Shown here one piece after another: positions 23,335 to 32,151 of a DNA stretch of 64,000 bases. The notes beneath the pieces are model-generated. The model was given only the letters and a program-made list of their open reading frames with translations, had not been told where the DNA came from and did not search any database. Position numbers and translations under genes: made by a program. The DNA comes from Silene conica (lineage: Eukaryota; Streptophyta; Magnoliopsida; Caryophyllales; Caryophyllaceae): contig CM055314.2 of the NCBI GenBank assembly GCA_029255685.2, forward strand, positions 71,684,815 to 71,748,814. The letters run 5' to 3'. Position 1 is the stretch's first letter; each line of letters starts with the position of its first letter.

Positions 23335-25057
23335 TGATGCGTGTCTATTTTATGATGTTTTTCATCTATTTTTACACGCATTTTGTCGCTCATTTACTAT
23401 GTTTTAGCATTTATTTCCCAACAATTGTCTACTTTCGTATTTTTATGATCTTTTGCTGATTTATGCGGAAAAGGGACGATTTTATACCAAATTTATGCCC
23501 TCGGGACTTTTCATGAATAAGGATAAGAAGGAACGAAGCTTAGCGCACATTTCAAGGCCTGAAGATAACTTTTACAAGCAAAGAATCGATCTTCGATGTT
23601 GCAGCCTGTTTCAAATGGTTATATCTCGAGTTCTAGAGCTGATAATGGAGTGATTCTAGTTGGAGGTGATAGCTTATCCTCTTAGCTTTCCAACGCCGCA
23701 AGAATCGCTTGATTAAGATAAGTAACGAAGAAATGGCGGCTGTTTTAAGATCGATGCGCGCTGCAGTCCCGACAGTTGGCCGACCGACCAACAAAGTAGG
23801 TCGACCGACCAGGTGCCTATTGGAAAAGCCCAGAATTTTCCTGAAGCCCAGAAATTGCATAAAATCCGTAAAGCGGTCGACCGACCCAAAATATTGGTCG
23901 ACCGACCACAACACCGACCCAGAAGTTTCCGCGAAGCCCATTAAAGTATTTAGGTCATTAGGAAACTCTTTATTTCTGCCTATTTAAGCCAAATTTCGTA
24001 ATTAGGGTGAAGGCATTCAGATTTCCATCAAGTTTTCTACCTAGTTTTTATCATGAAGTTACATCAAGTTTTAGTTTTAATCTTTCAATAATCATCAAAC
24101 ACTTTTCTTTAGTTTTATACATTGTTCATCATCAATCTTTCAACAATATTCAATAAAGCTTGTTCTTTTCCGCCTTAATCCTTATTTCTGGTAATTCCTC
24201 TCTTAATTTATGTTTTATTATTGTTAGTTTATAATTATTGCATATGGTTAAGTTAGAATCCCAAGCCTTTATTATTATTGCATGTTTAGATTGATGTTCT
24301 TTATAATTTCCATGTTTATTCCTATTTTTATTATTGTTTCAATAGTTATGAGTAGCTAATTTCATATGTTAGGATGTAGGGAGTAAATATGCGAAGGTAG
24401 TATAAATTCCGAATCGACATGTTGCAGGGTGGAGGTCGGCCGACCGGGTTAGCTGGTCGGTCGACCGACACACGTATGAATTTTGTTTCGCTTTAATTTG
24501 TAGACTATAATAACCTACAATGAGACCAAAAGGAGACTTGTAGGATGTTAGTATTGACCTACCCAAGATTGAGAGATTTGGGAAGGGCATTGGTTTACAT
24601 CTTAAGACGGATAGGTTACTTAAGACTGAAAGGTTTGTGACCTAGAATTTAGGGATCACCCTTATTGTTGACACCCAATAATTGTGAGACCTAGGAACTA
24701 ATAGCATAGACCGAAAGGAGCTATTAGGTAGCATAGACCTAAAGGATATGTTACACCCCTTACGCGACTGCTATACATGTTGACTTAGGATTTATAGTAT
24801 CTTAGCTGTTTATTACCCGAACATCCTAGCATCTCTTTTATTATATTTTTATTCTCATTTTTTTTACTTGTTTTACCTTATTCTTAGATTTAGTAACAAC
24901 CAATCAAAATACCCCTCTTTTTATTATTATTTTATAGATTAAAAATTAGCAAACGGAATTAACCTTGTCTCTCTGTGGTTCGACCCTTACTATCACTATC
25001 TATAGTTTTAGTTTGGTTTATAAATTTTATCTTTGACACCCACAACGACGGGTATCA
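23335..25057 (+). repeat. 3' LTR of element A (1723 bp)
   Basis: Starts TGATGCGTGTC, ends ACGGGTATCA and is followed by the target duplication cgtaa. Motif pairs lie at 23778/23799, 23875/23896 and 24434/24455. It is 231 bp longer than the 5' LTR because of the different middle and the section around the third pair. Confidence 0.9.
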
Positions 25058-25290
25058 CGTAATATGTAAGTGTCTTTTCGAGACCATTGAATTGGAGGTA
25101 CATGTTTCCGTTTCTATTGGAGTTTCATGCACTTTTAACGTTCCATGTTGTTCCGATGATGATACATATGATATTTAATTAGCCGTAAAAACAATCATAC
25201 TTAAATTATTCTTTATATATGCTTATTATACTAAGCATTTTAAGAAGATTAACTATTACGATAATTATTTTGAAACCATGTCAAAATATT

Positions 25291-25320
25291 ACCCGGGCAA
25301 CGCCCGGGTATGAAATCTAG
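25291..25320 (+). mobile_element. Helitron 3' terminal hairpin and CTAG
   Basis: ACCCGGGC, loop aac, GCCCGGGT, then tatgaaat-type spacer and CTAG. This is the diagnostic end structure of Helitrons. Confidence 0.7.
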
Positions 25321-25425
25321 TATACAGTATTAGCTATCACAAGCTTATGTTAATTATCTTCGTTCACACAATAATCACCGACCTCTCATACACAACCCTA
25401 ATTTTCCCTTCTCTTTCTCCCGTCG

Positions 25426-25495
25426 ATGTTCTCTCCAAAATTCTCAACCAGCACGACTCTTCAAAATTTCAGTGCACAATCCTCATTCAGGCCAG
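25426..25495 (+). pseudogene. Possible captured first exon, unknown gene
   Basis: A CT-rich leader-like stretch (25370-25425) precedes ATG at 25426. The frame MFSPKFSTSTTLQNFSAQSS stays open up to a splice-donor-like ccag/gttctt at 25495. Ser/Thr-rich composition would suit a transit peptide. I do not recognise the gene; another frame through the same bases is also open. Confidence 0.3.
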
Positions 25496-26058
25496 GTTCT
25501 TTATTTCAATTATTTTTAAAGTTGTCCCAATTCATATTTTTTCCGAAGGTTCGTTTTCGTTTTTCACTACATTTTGGTTTTGTTATAGTGTTTGTGTTTT
25601 AGGATTCAATTATTTTTAGCATATTAGGGTAAAATTAAGTATCAAAGTTAGGTTTTTCAATTAAATTTGTTTTTAGTTTGGGGATAATTCGCCATCCTCA
25701 TGAAATTTTGCTCCGTATCATTCATCTTGGTGTGCTTTGTTACATATTCATCTTTGTTTGGCTGATAAATTATACTTCGTAGCTTCTTTCGTTACCATCT
25801 GTTGTTTAGGCTCTGCAACCTTACTTTCGTATTAGACAAGAGCTCCTCTTTATTTGACAATTGACAATAGTCTATTTAAGAAGGGCTTAGATAAATTAGA
25901 GATTGTGTTAAGCTTAGGACGACTTCTGTTCATATTATGTAGCTCAATAAATTAGAGCTATAGTGACTAAGTTGTGAGCTTAAGACGGTTGTAGACAAGA
26001 CTCCCTTATTGCTTGTTGATAATTTGGGGATTCGAAATTCGTGTTTTGTTGATGCTAG

Positions 26059-26174
26059 TAACAATGCAAGTGCAAAAGGAGGCCCCTGCTGATATGCAAT
26101 GCCAGGATAAATTCCTTCTGCAGAGTGTTATCAGGCTGCAAGGAGTGGCAGCTAAAGATATCACCCCGGAAATG
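26059..26174 (+). pseudogene. Captured exon of a VAP27-like MSP-domain gene (part 1)
   Basis: The exon lies between an acceptor (gctag) and a donor (atg/gtaatc). It encodes VTMQVQKEAPADMQCQDKFL and then LQSVIRLQGVAAKDITPEM, the second half of the major sperm protein domain of plant VAP27. VAP27 proteins tether the ER to the plasma membrane and cytoskeleton by binding FFAT-type motifs. Only this part of the gene is present, so it is a fragment carried by the CACTA transposon. Confidence 0.75.
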
Positions 26175-26543
26175 GTAATCATGTTTATTTATTACGTTGT
26201 AGGCTTTTTTTACCGAATTATGACAAACCAAATTGGAACTGAGCTTTGTGAATGGTGCTTTATAAAGTTCGCTAGAAAATGGTGGTTGTTCATGTAGTAG
26301 TTGTTATTAAGGTTATACTTGAATTGCGAGATCCAAAATCGAAACCGAGCTTTACAAAAGTTTGTGAAACCTTTAAAGTTTGTGCTACATCAACAACGTT
26401 TTGGGATATCTCGTAAACTACGATTCTAATTATATTATTTATGGTTTAACACTTTAACTTGTCTTAATATTTATGCTTTAACTTGAGAGTGGTGAATGTT
26501 GTATTGGATAATTGATGCTCATTGGTTTCGTTTGTGAGTTCAG

Positions 26544-26708
26544 TTCAGCAAGGAGGCAGGGCACGTGGGTGAGGAGTGCAAATTAAAAGTTGTTTATGTT
26601 TCTCAACCTCAACCGCCCTTTCCCGTTGCAGAGGGTGAGGAAGAAGGACGTTCTCCAAGGGGCTCTGTTTCAGACAATGGACATTTTAGCGGTTCCGAAT
26701 CTGCCAAT
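26544..26708 (+). pseudogene. Captured exon of a VAP27-like gene (part 2)
   Basis: It lies between ttcag/ and aat/gtgagt splice sites and has 55 codons in phase with part 1 of the gene model. It begins FSKEAGHVGEECKLKVVYVS, the end of the MSP domain, then a Pro/Glu/Ser-rich linker with EGRSPRGSVSDNG, as in VAP27 before the coiled coil. The 42-bp piece 26793-26834, also between splice-like sites, may be the next exon (GPIICDGPQGRSSE). The coiled coil and membrane anchor are missing. Confidence 0.75.
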
Positions 26709-27210
26709 GTGAGTGTCTTTATGATTCATTTATGTTCTGGATTTCTCGGTTGTGAGTGATGGTTGTATCATGGACTGTAATTTAAATTGCAGGGACCAAT
26801 AATATGCGACGGTCCTCAGGGTAGATCTTCTGAGGTATAATTCTTCCCTTTCTTGCCAATTTTTGTTCCTGTGCTGTACGTTACTTTGTTCATTATTGGT
26901 TTTCAGAAAAATTCTCCGTATTTTTAATAAATGAGTAGGACTCGTACTTACGATCTCTTAACCTTCCATGTCTAAGAGCCTTCGAGAACTGAGTTTTATT
27001 TAATCTGCTGGAGGAACCTCTAAAAAACTGTGTCATACTCATTAAAAAGAACGTACTTTCTGTTATTGAATTAATGTGTATCCTTGATCGTTAAGTAGAT
27101 TATATTAGTCTATCTGCATATTCTTACAATCTACTTGCTAGCAGTTCTTAATATGGGTTTGTTCAACTGATTTTTGAATCATGGTGCTGAGTTTTGTCAT
27201 TTTTTTGCAG

Positions 27211-27296
27211 GTTTACATGTCGTTGTCGCTATGTTTACTGGTTACCTGTTCGGATTCTTGGCTTTCAGGGCTTTGTTTAACAAGAACCCTGTCATG
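27211..27296 (+). pseudogene. Captured exon, V-ATPase assembly factor (Vma12-like)
   Basis: It follows a strong acceptor (tttttttgcag) and ends at atg/gtaaac. The frame starting at its third base reads LHVVVAMFTGYLFGFLAFRA and then LFNKNPVM. This resembles the membrane hairpin of plant ER-based V-ATPase assembly factors of the Vma12/TMEM199 group. Its phase does not match the VAP27 exons before it, so it comes from another gene. Identification is by memory of the family pattern and is moderate. Confidence 0.45.
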
Positions 27297-27496
27297 GTAA
27301 ACACAACTTCTCCAAAATTGGCTATTTGCGGTTAACTTAGTGCCCAATACGATTTCATTCTTCAATAGTTCCAATATCGCTCATCAATTTCATTTCTCTT
27401 GCATCAGTTGACTATGCTGAAAATGAATGAGGATGAACTCTCTCATATATATGAATAGATGGCCAAGAACTATTGGGTTCATGTCTGCTGATCCAA

Positions 27497-27587
27497 AAAT
27501 GTTTCGATGAGGCTGCGGATCTCTCAAAGTGCTCGATTCAGTGGTACCGCGTCGGATCTGGTAGTGAGAAAAGAGATCCCATCTCAG
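27497..27587 (+). pseudogene. Captured exon, SCAB-like actin-binding protein
   Basis: The frame reads CFDEAADLSKCSIQWYRVGS and then GSEKRDPISG, ending at a splice donor (tcag/gtaaaa). The KCSIQWYRV-x-EIISG-like pattern is typical of the Ig-like region of plant stomatal closure-related actin-binding proteins. The left limit of the exon is uncertain, and no other exon of that gene is seen. Confidence 0.4.
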
Positions 27588-28146
27588 GTAAAAAAAATTG
27601 TCGACTTTTAATGGACACATTTGATCAGCGTAATCTGTGTTATATAACATTTGTATGTTTTGGAGTGTTCCAACTATTCCAAACCACTACTGTCCAGTCT
27701 TGCTTTGGGTGATCATATTGCAACCAATCATAAAGAAGGATGTAGCATACGATAGATGGTTTGGAAACAGTTGAAATATCTAGAGGGGTTATTTAAGGAA
27801 AAATCATAGTTCCATAGTTTAGAGTCTTAGAGGCACGGGTTTAATGTTGTTGAACACATCTATAATCTATAGATTTTGTACTGATGACTGACTGAATATT
27901 TGCTTGATCTATTTTGGATGGTTGACTGGCTAAGCACTTAGAACATGATCATGTGGCTATCTATTCTTGCTTAGGAATATTCTGTAAACTTTAACCTTTG
28001 TGGCCTTGTTGTTTGGCCAGCCACTTGTCCTGTTAACAGATACTACGCTTCTGCCATAGTGTTTACCTTCATTTTTCCTGAATATTATTGGTAGAAAGTT
28101 TTGTTTCAGGAGTTAATTAAGCTTATACAAGTTCTCCATTATGCAG

Positions 28147-28213
28147 TTATGCGAGCTATCGTTCAATAACTCGACATCCGAGGAATCCATACAATGAAAA
28201 CTTTCCAGTAAAG
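28147..28213 (+). pseudogene. Captured exon-like piece, unknown gene
   Basis: It lies between ttatgcag/ and aag/gtatag. One frame is open: YASYRSITRHPRNPYNENFP and two more residues. I do not recognise the protein. Confidence 0.3.
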
Positions 28214-29200
28214 GTATAGTATTTGAATCTATTATATTTTTGAGCTGCGTCACTACAATCGAAACAAGTCTCTTCTTTTGTTTGTAGTAGTTACCCAAGA
28301 TGGATTTAGAGCTGATTTGTGCATCTCTCATAGTTTGTAAATGTGTTACGCTTAGGGCGTCTTTTTTGTATAGAAACAAATTTGTTAGTCGGGTGTGGCG
28401 ACACATGATCGCTTCCCCACATTTTTATCACTAATCATCTTCAATTTTCATCAGCTAGTTCTAATGGTTTGCTTGCTATATGGCAGCTAGTCATCTTTCA
28501 TAAAACAGAAATGGGTTCAAATTCTTCACAAATGCAGGAGGACTATCACAAGCATCCTAAGGTAATCTTTCACTTACATTTGTAAGAGTAACCGTACAAA
28601 TCCCACTGCTAGGCATCAAAACTAATAGTAACTCTTATCACTATGGTTGCCTTCTATATTCCCAAAAAACAGTCTGCTGATCAGACCAAACTGGGCACCA
28701 CCATCATCTCTAGCTGAATTTCCTCAACTTTCTACATATCTTCAAGGCGGCTACTGAGATCCTCTATCAGATCTTCAGAGATTGTCACAGGCATCCTCAG
28801 GTGATCTTTCAAACCCAGCTCAATCTCAATTTTTAACGATGATTGTTACTGTTTTTAACGCTGTTATTGCTACTGCCTTATGCCGTTACTATGCCACTGT
28901 TGTGCTGCCTATTGTTGCGGTTTTGGGCTGCTATACGTAACGAGTTTGCTACCATTATAGTTACAATCCATACGTATCGATTGTGGAATTTACAGGCTAC
29001 TAACTGATACGTATAAAGGCTGTACTATGTATTTGAATGTCCTAGTAAGTTACAACTGTTGCAACATTAGTCACCATCCTTTGTAACACCGGTGCTGGTG
29101 CTGCAACTGGTCATTTTTATTCATATATCTGAGTAATTATTGTGATCAGTGATGTCAAATTGGGAGATGTATTGATTTTATTGGTTTATTTGTTTTGCAG

Positions 29201-29296
29201 GTGTAATTGTGGCGACATTTGTATGTCCTTTAGATGTTATTAGAACTCGGCTCCAAGTTCATGGACGTTCCACCATCGAGAATGGTACCGGCAAAG
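29201..29296 (+). pseudogene. Captured exon, mitochondrial-carrier family (NAD+ carrier-like)
   Basis: It lies between ttttgcag/ and aaag/gtacca. The frame reads VIVATFVCPLDVIRTRLQVHG-like residues and contains the carrier signature P-x-D-x-(V/I)-R in CPLDVIRTRLQ. Plant NAD+ or folate/nucleotide carriers have ATFVCPLDVIKTR at this place. A single repeat piece cannot transport anything; it is a passenger of the CACTA transposon. Confidence 0.65.
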
Positions 29297-30285
29297 GTAC
29301 CAGATTTGTTCCCTAAAAATGGTTTGAAATTGATGGAGTTCACCAAATTGATCAGTTTATTCCACTCATGTGACTCACTTGACTATTTCTGAAAATATTC
29401 GAAGTATTTACCTGCTATCTTTATACCGGTATCCTAATCTGTATAGAGTTTTAAATGTTTTCCTTCTCACGAATCCACCCGATTCACAAATCTGGTCTTG
29501 ACTGGTGGTTAGAATAAAAATTATTTACTTTTGCCTGAGCTATGTTTTCTCGCAATTGTACGACACTTACTCCTGCCGAAATTGATGATTACTTGGTGAA
29601 GTAGAGTAAAAGTCTATTTGCTTGTTATTTTCTGTAAATATTGGTACTGCAGGTCAGTTGGTCAGGTTGTTCCACAATGGGATGACTCCAGTACTTGATC
29701 ACTGTTTGGCATTATACTGAAATTGTCTGACCTGCTTTTCTTTATGTAAACACATATCTAGTGTGACTGTTGGGCATTGTTCCTGAAATTGCTGTTGTCA
29801 GATAGGTAGTGTTCCTATAGTCGTGTCACAGTATTGTTGCTGCATTATTGCCTGATGGTAAAGAAGCATCAAATAATGTTCTTTTGTTCTTAGTTATACT
29901 TGCTGGTAAATTTTTTTCCTTGTCTAATGCTAATGTTGTGAATGGTGATATTTCAGGCGGCTTTCATATAGAAAAGGGAAACAAATGCCTATTGCTGTTG
30001 CTGTTGCATGCCGTGCACTTTCTGTTGCTGTTTTTTGGTATAGATGTTTCAGTTGCTTTTCTTTGGGCTTGGGTGTACAAATATGGAGCAAACAAGTTTA
30101 CATCCGAAAAATATGCCATTAGATTTATAATTTTTACGAGCATTAAATACACAAGCTTGGATTATTTTTTTTTTTGCGGACATGTATTTCATATTACTTA
30201 TTTTTAGTGTTTTCTTTGTTGTTATAAAAGACAAGGATGCCACGTTTTATGTAATGACAAAAAAGTTTTATTCCATTTTTACGAG
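29297..30285. other. CACTA interior, intron-like AT/GT-rich DNA
   Basis: Polypyrimidine-rich sequence with several splice-like sites but no convincing exon. The open frame at 29848-30207 is Leu/Phe-rich and looks like chance. Confidence 0.4.
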
Positions 30286-30884
30286 CATATGCGTTATCTA
30301 CCACTTAATTAATAATGTGTTAGCCACGAAAACTATAAAATTTGCAACAATAATATTTGTGACAATTATTTTTTAGTCACAAGATTATTTTGCCGCGTTA
30401 TTGTTTCGTGACTAGTAATGTTTAGTCACGGAAATTTTATTATTCAGACACAATAATATTTGTGGCCAAAAATATTTAGTGACGTGACTCTTTTTTGCCA
30501 CGGTACTGTTTCGTGACTACTATCTTTAGTCACAATAAATTTTGTGGTTGTCAATATTCAGCCACGAGAGTCTCTCTTTTGTCACAATATTATTTCGTGA
30601 CCAATAATATTTAGCTACGATTTTTTTTAATTTGGCCACAATATTAACTTGTAACTAAAAAAAATTTAGCCACGGGAAAATTATTTAGTCACGCTATTTT
30701 AGCCACGGGGAGTATCGTGGCAAAGTTGCTAATTTTAGCCACGTTGCAGTTTTTCCCGTGGCTAAAATTTTGCCACGGCCACTTGGGTCACGACTGATTT
30801 CCCGTGGCAAAACTGTATAGTCACGGGAATTTAGCACTTGCGCCCCATTTTTTAACGTGGCGCAAGTGCCATTTTGTTGTAGTG
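30286..30884. repeat. CACTA right subterminal array and terminus
   Basis: Many copies of agtcacg, gccacg and cgtgact words in both orientations mirror the left array, ending in the 29-bp terminal repeat at 30856-30884. Confidence 0.88.
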
Positions 30885-31192
30885 ATTGCAGTCGCGTAAG
30901 GGGTATAACATATCCTTTCGGTCTATGGTACCTAATATCTACTTTTGGCCTATGCTATTAGTTCCTAGGTCTCACAATTATTGGGTGTCAACAATAAGGG
31001 TGATTCCTAAATTCTAGGTCACATACCTTTTAGTCTTGAGTAACCTAGCCGTCTTAAAGTGTAAACCAATGCCCTTCCCGTATCTCTCAATCTTGGGTAG
31101 GTCATTACTAACATCCTACAAGTCTCCTTCCAGTCTCATTGTAGGTTATTATAGTCTACAAATTAAAACGAAACAGAATACGAACGCGAGTG

Positions 31193-31877
31193 GGTCGACC
31201 GACCAGCTAGCCCAGTCGGCCGACCACAGCCTCGGTCGACCGACCCATTATGTAGGTCGGCCGACCACGGCTCTGCTACAGTTGGTCTCGGAACTTATAC
31301 TACCTACACATATTCATCCCCTACATCCTAACATACGAAATTAGCTACTCATGATTACTAAAACAACAATGAAAACAGGAATAAACATGGGAATCATAAT
31401 GAATGATAATCTAAACATGCAATCTATAATAAAGCTTGGGATTCTATCTTAAACCGAATACAAGTAATTATAAAAACAATATTAAAACTGAAATTAAGAG
31501 AGGAATTACCGGAAATAGGATTAAGGCAGAAAAGGAACAAACTTTATTGATGAATACTTGAAAGATTGAAGAACAAAACCAAAATTGTTTGAGAATATTG
31601 AAAGATTACAACTAAAGACAAAAGTGAGTTAAAGACTGAATAAAACTTGATGGAACTGAATGATTAACCCCTAAACATAAGATTAGTTTATATAGGCGGA
31701 ATTTAAGAGTTTCCTTAAGACTCTAACACGTTAATGTGCTTCGGAATGCTTCAGGGTCTGCGCAGAGGTCGGTCGACCTACAATGTGGGTCGGTCGACCT
31801 ATTCACGGGCTTCAGGATATCTGGGCTTTCCATAACAGAGGTCTGGTCGGCCGACCCAAGTAGTAGGTCGGTCGACC
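31193..31877. repeat. GGTCG-type motif pairs in the 3' LTR of D
   Basis: Pairs start at 31193/31214, 31234/31255, 31767/31788 and 31845/31866, all 21 bp apart. The first two pairs are joined (20 bp between 31214 and 31234), making a four-site array. The same array in the 5' LTR of D is cut by element C. Confidence 0.95.
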
Positions 31878-32151
31878 CGTTTTCCTGTAGGATTGCTTGA
31901 TCTGTCTTTGGTTTGACTTCTTGGTACTTGGTAAATACTTCCAGTTGACTTTCCTTTTGTTCCTTGATTATGAAAAATCTCGAGGACATGAATTTGGCAT
32001 AAAATCGTCCTTTTCATGTATAAATCTGCAAAAGAGCATAAAAATACGAAAGTAGACAATTGATGGGAAATAAAGGCTAAAACATAGTAAATAAGCGACC
32101 AAATGCGTGTAAAAAAGGATGTAAAACATCATAAAATAGACTCGCATCAAA

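Larger units (their letters stand above)
18304..25057 (+). mobile_element. Complete non-autonomous gypsy-type LTR element A
   Basis: The 5-bp target duplication cgtaa flanks it on both sides (18299-18303 and 25058-25062). LTRs start TGATGC and end G(C/T)ATCA. A tRNA-Asp type primer site follows the 5' LTR and a purine-rich tract precedes the 3' LTR. The internal part has one gag-like frame but no protease, reverse transcriptase, RNase H or integrase, so it needs help from an autonomous relative. It carries ten GGTCG-type motif pairs. Confidence 0.93.
14786..25320 (+). mobile_element. Probable Helitron with nested element A
   Basis: The right end is clear: an 8-bp perfect stem with a 3-base loop (25291-25309), 7 bp of spacer, then CTAG at 25317-25320 followed by T. 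The left end is less sure: TCAATATATATACTTAAAAG at 14786 begins with TC after an A, and the following ttttcgagcgatgtgattgg is the kind of sequence seen near Helitron 5' ends. No Rep/helicase is present. Removing element A leaves about 3.8 kb, mostly repeat arrays. Confidence 0.45.
12395..30884. mobile_element. 18.5-kb CACTA (En/Spm-type) transposon carrying gene fragments
   Basis: The ends are a perfect 29-bp inverted repeat (12395-12423 and 30856-30884) starting CACTACAACAAAATGGCA. A 3-bp target duplication att flanks it (12392-12394, 30885-30887), as expected for CACTA elements. Both ends carry dense arrays of short subterminal motifs with the core GTCACGG or GCCACG. No transposase is visible, so it is non-autonomous. 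Inside lie a probable Helitron with nested gypsy-type element A and, on the right, exon pieces of several host genes. It inserted into the 3' LTR of element D. Confidence 0.92.
12106..32151 (-). repeat. 3' LTR of gypsy-type element D, split by the CACTA insertion
   Basis: Segments 12106-12394 and 30888-32151 (about 1.55 kb in total) form one LTR on the minus strand: it starts TGATGCGAGTC at 32151 and ends ACGGGCATCA at 12106. The order matches the 3' LTR of element A, with the phrase gactgc...catgttgacttagg running across the CACTA site. The five bases left of it (ctgcc) are half of D's target-site duplication. It carries four GGTCG-type pairs. Confidence 0.85.

Noticed and set aside
29848-30207. 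119-residue Leu/Phe-rich frame in the CACTA interior
   Set aside because: Low-complexity, AT-driven composition with no start context or domain, so probably chance.
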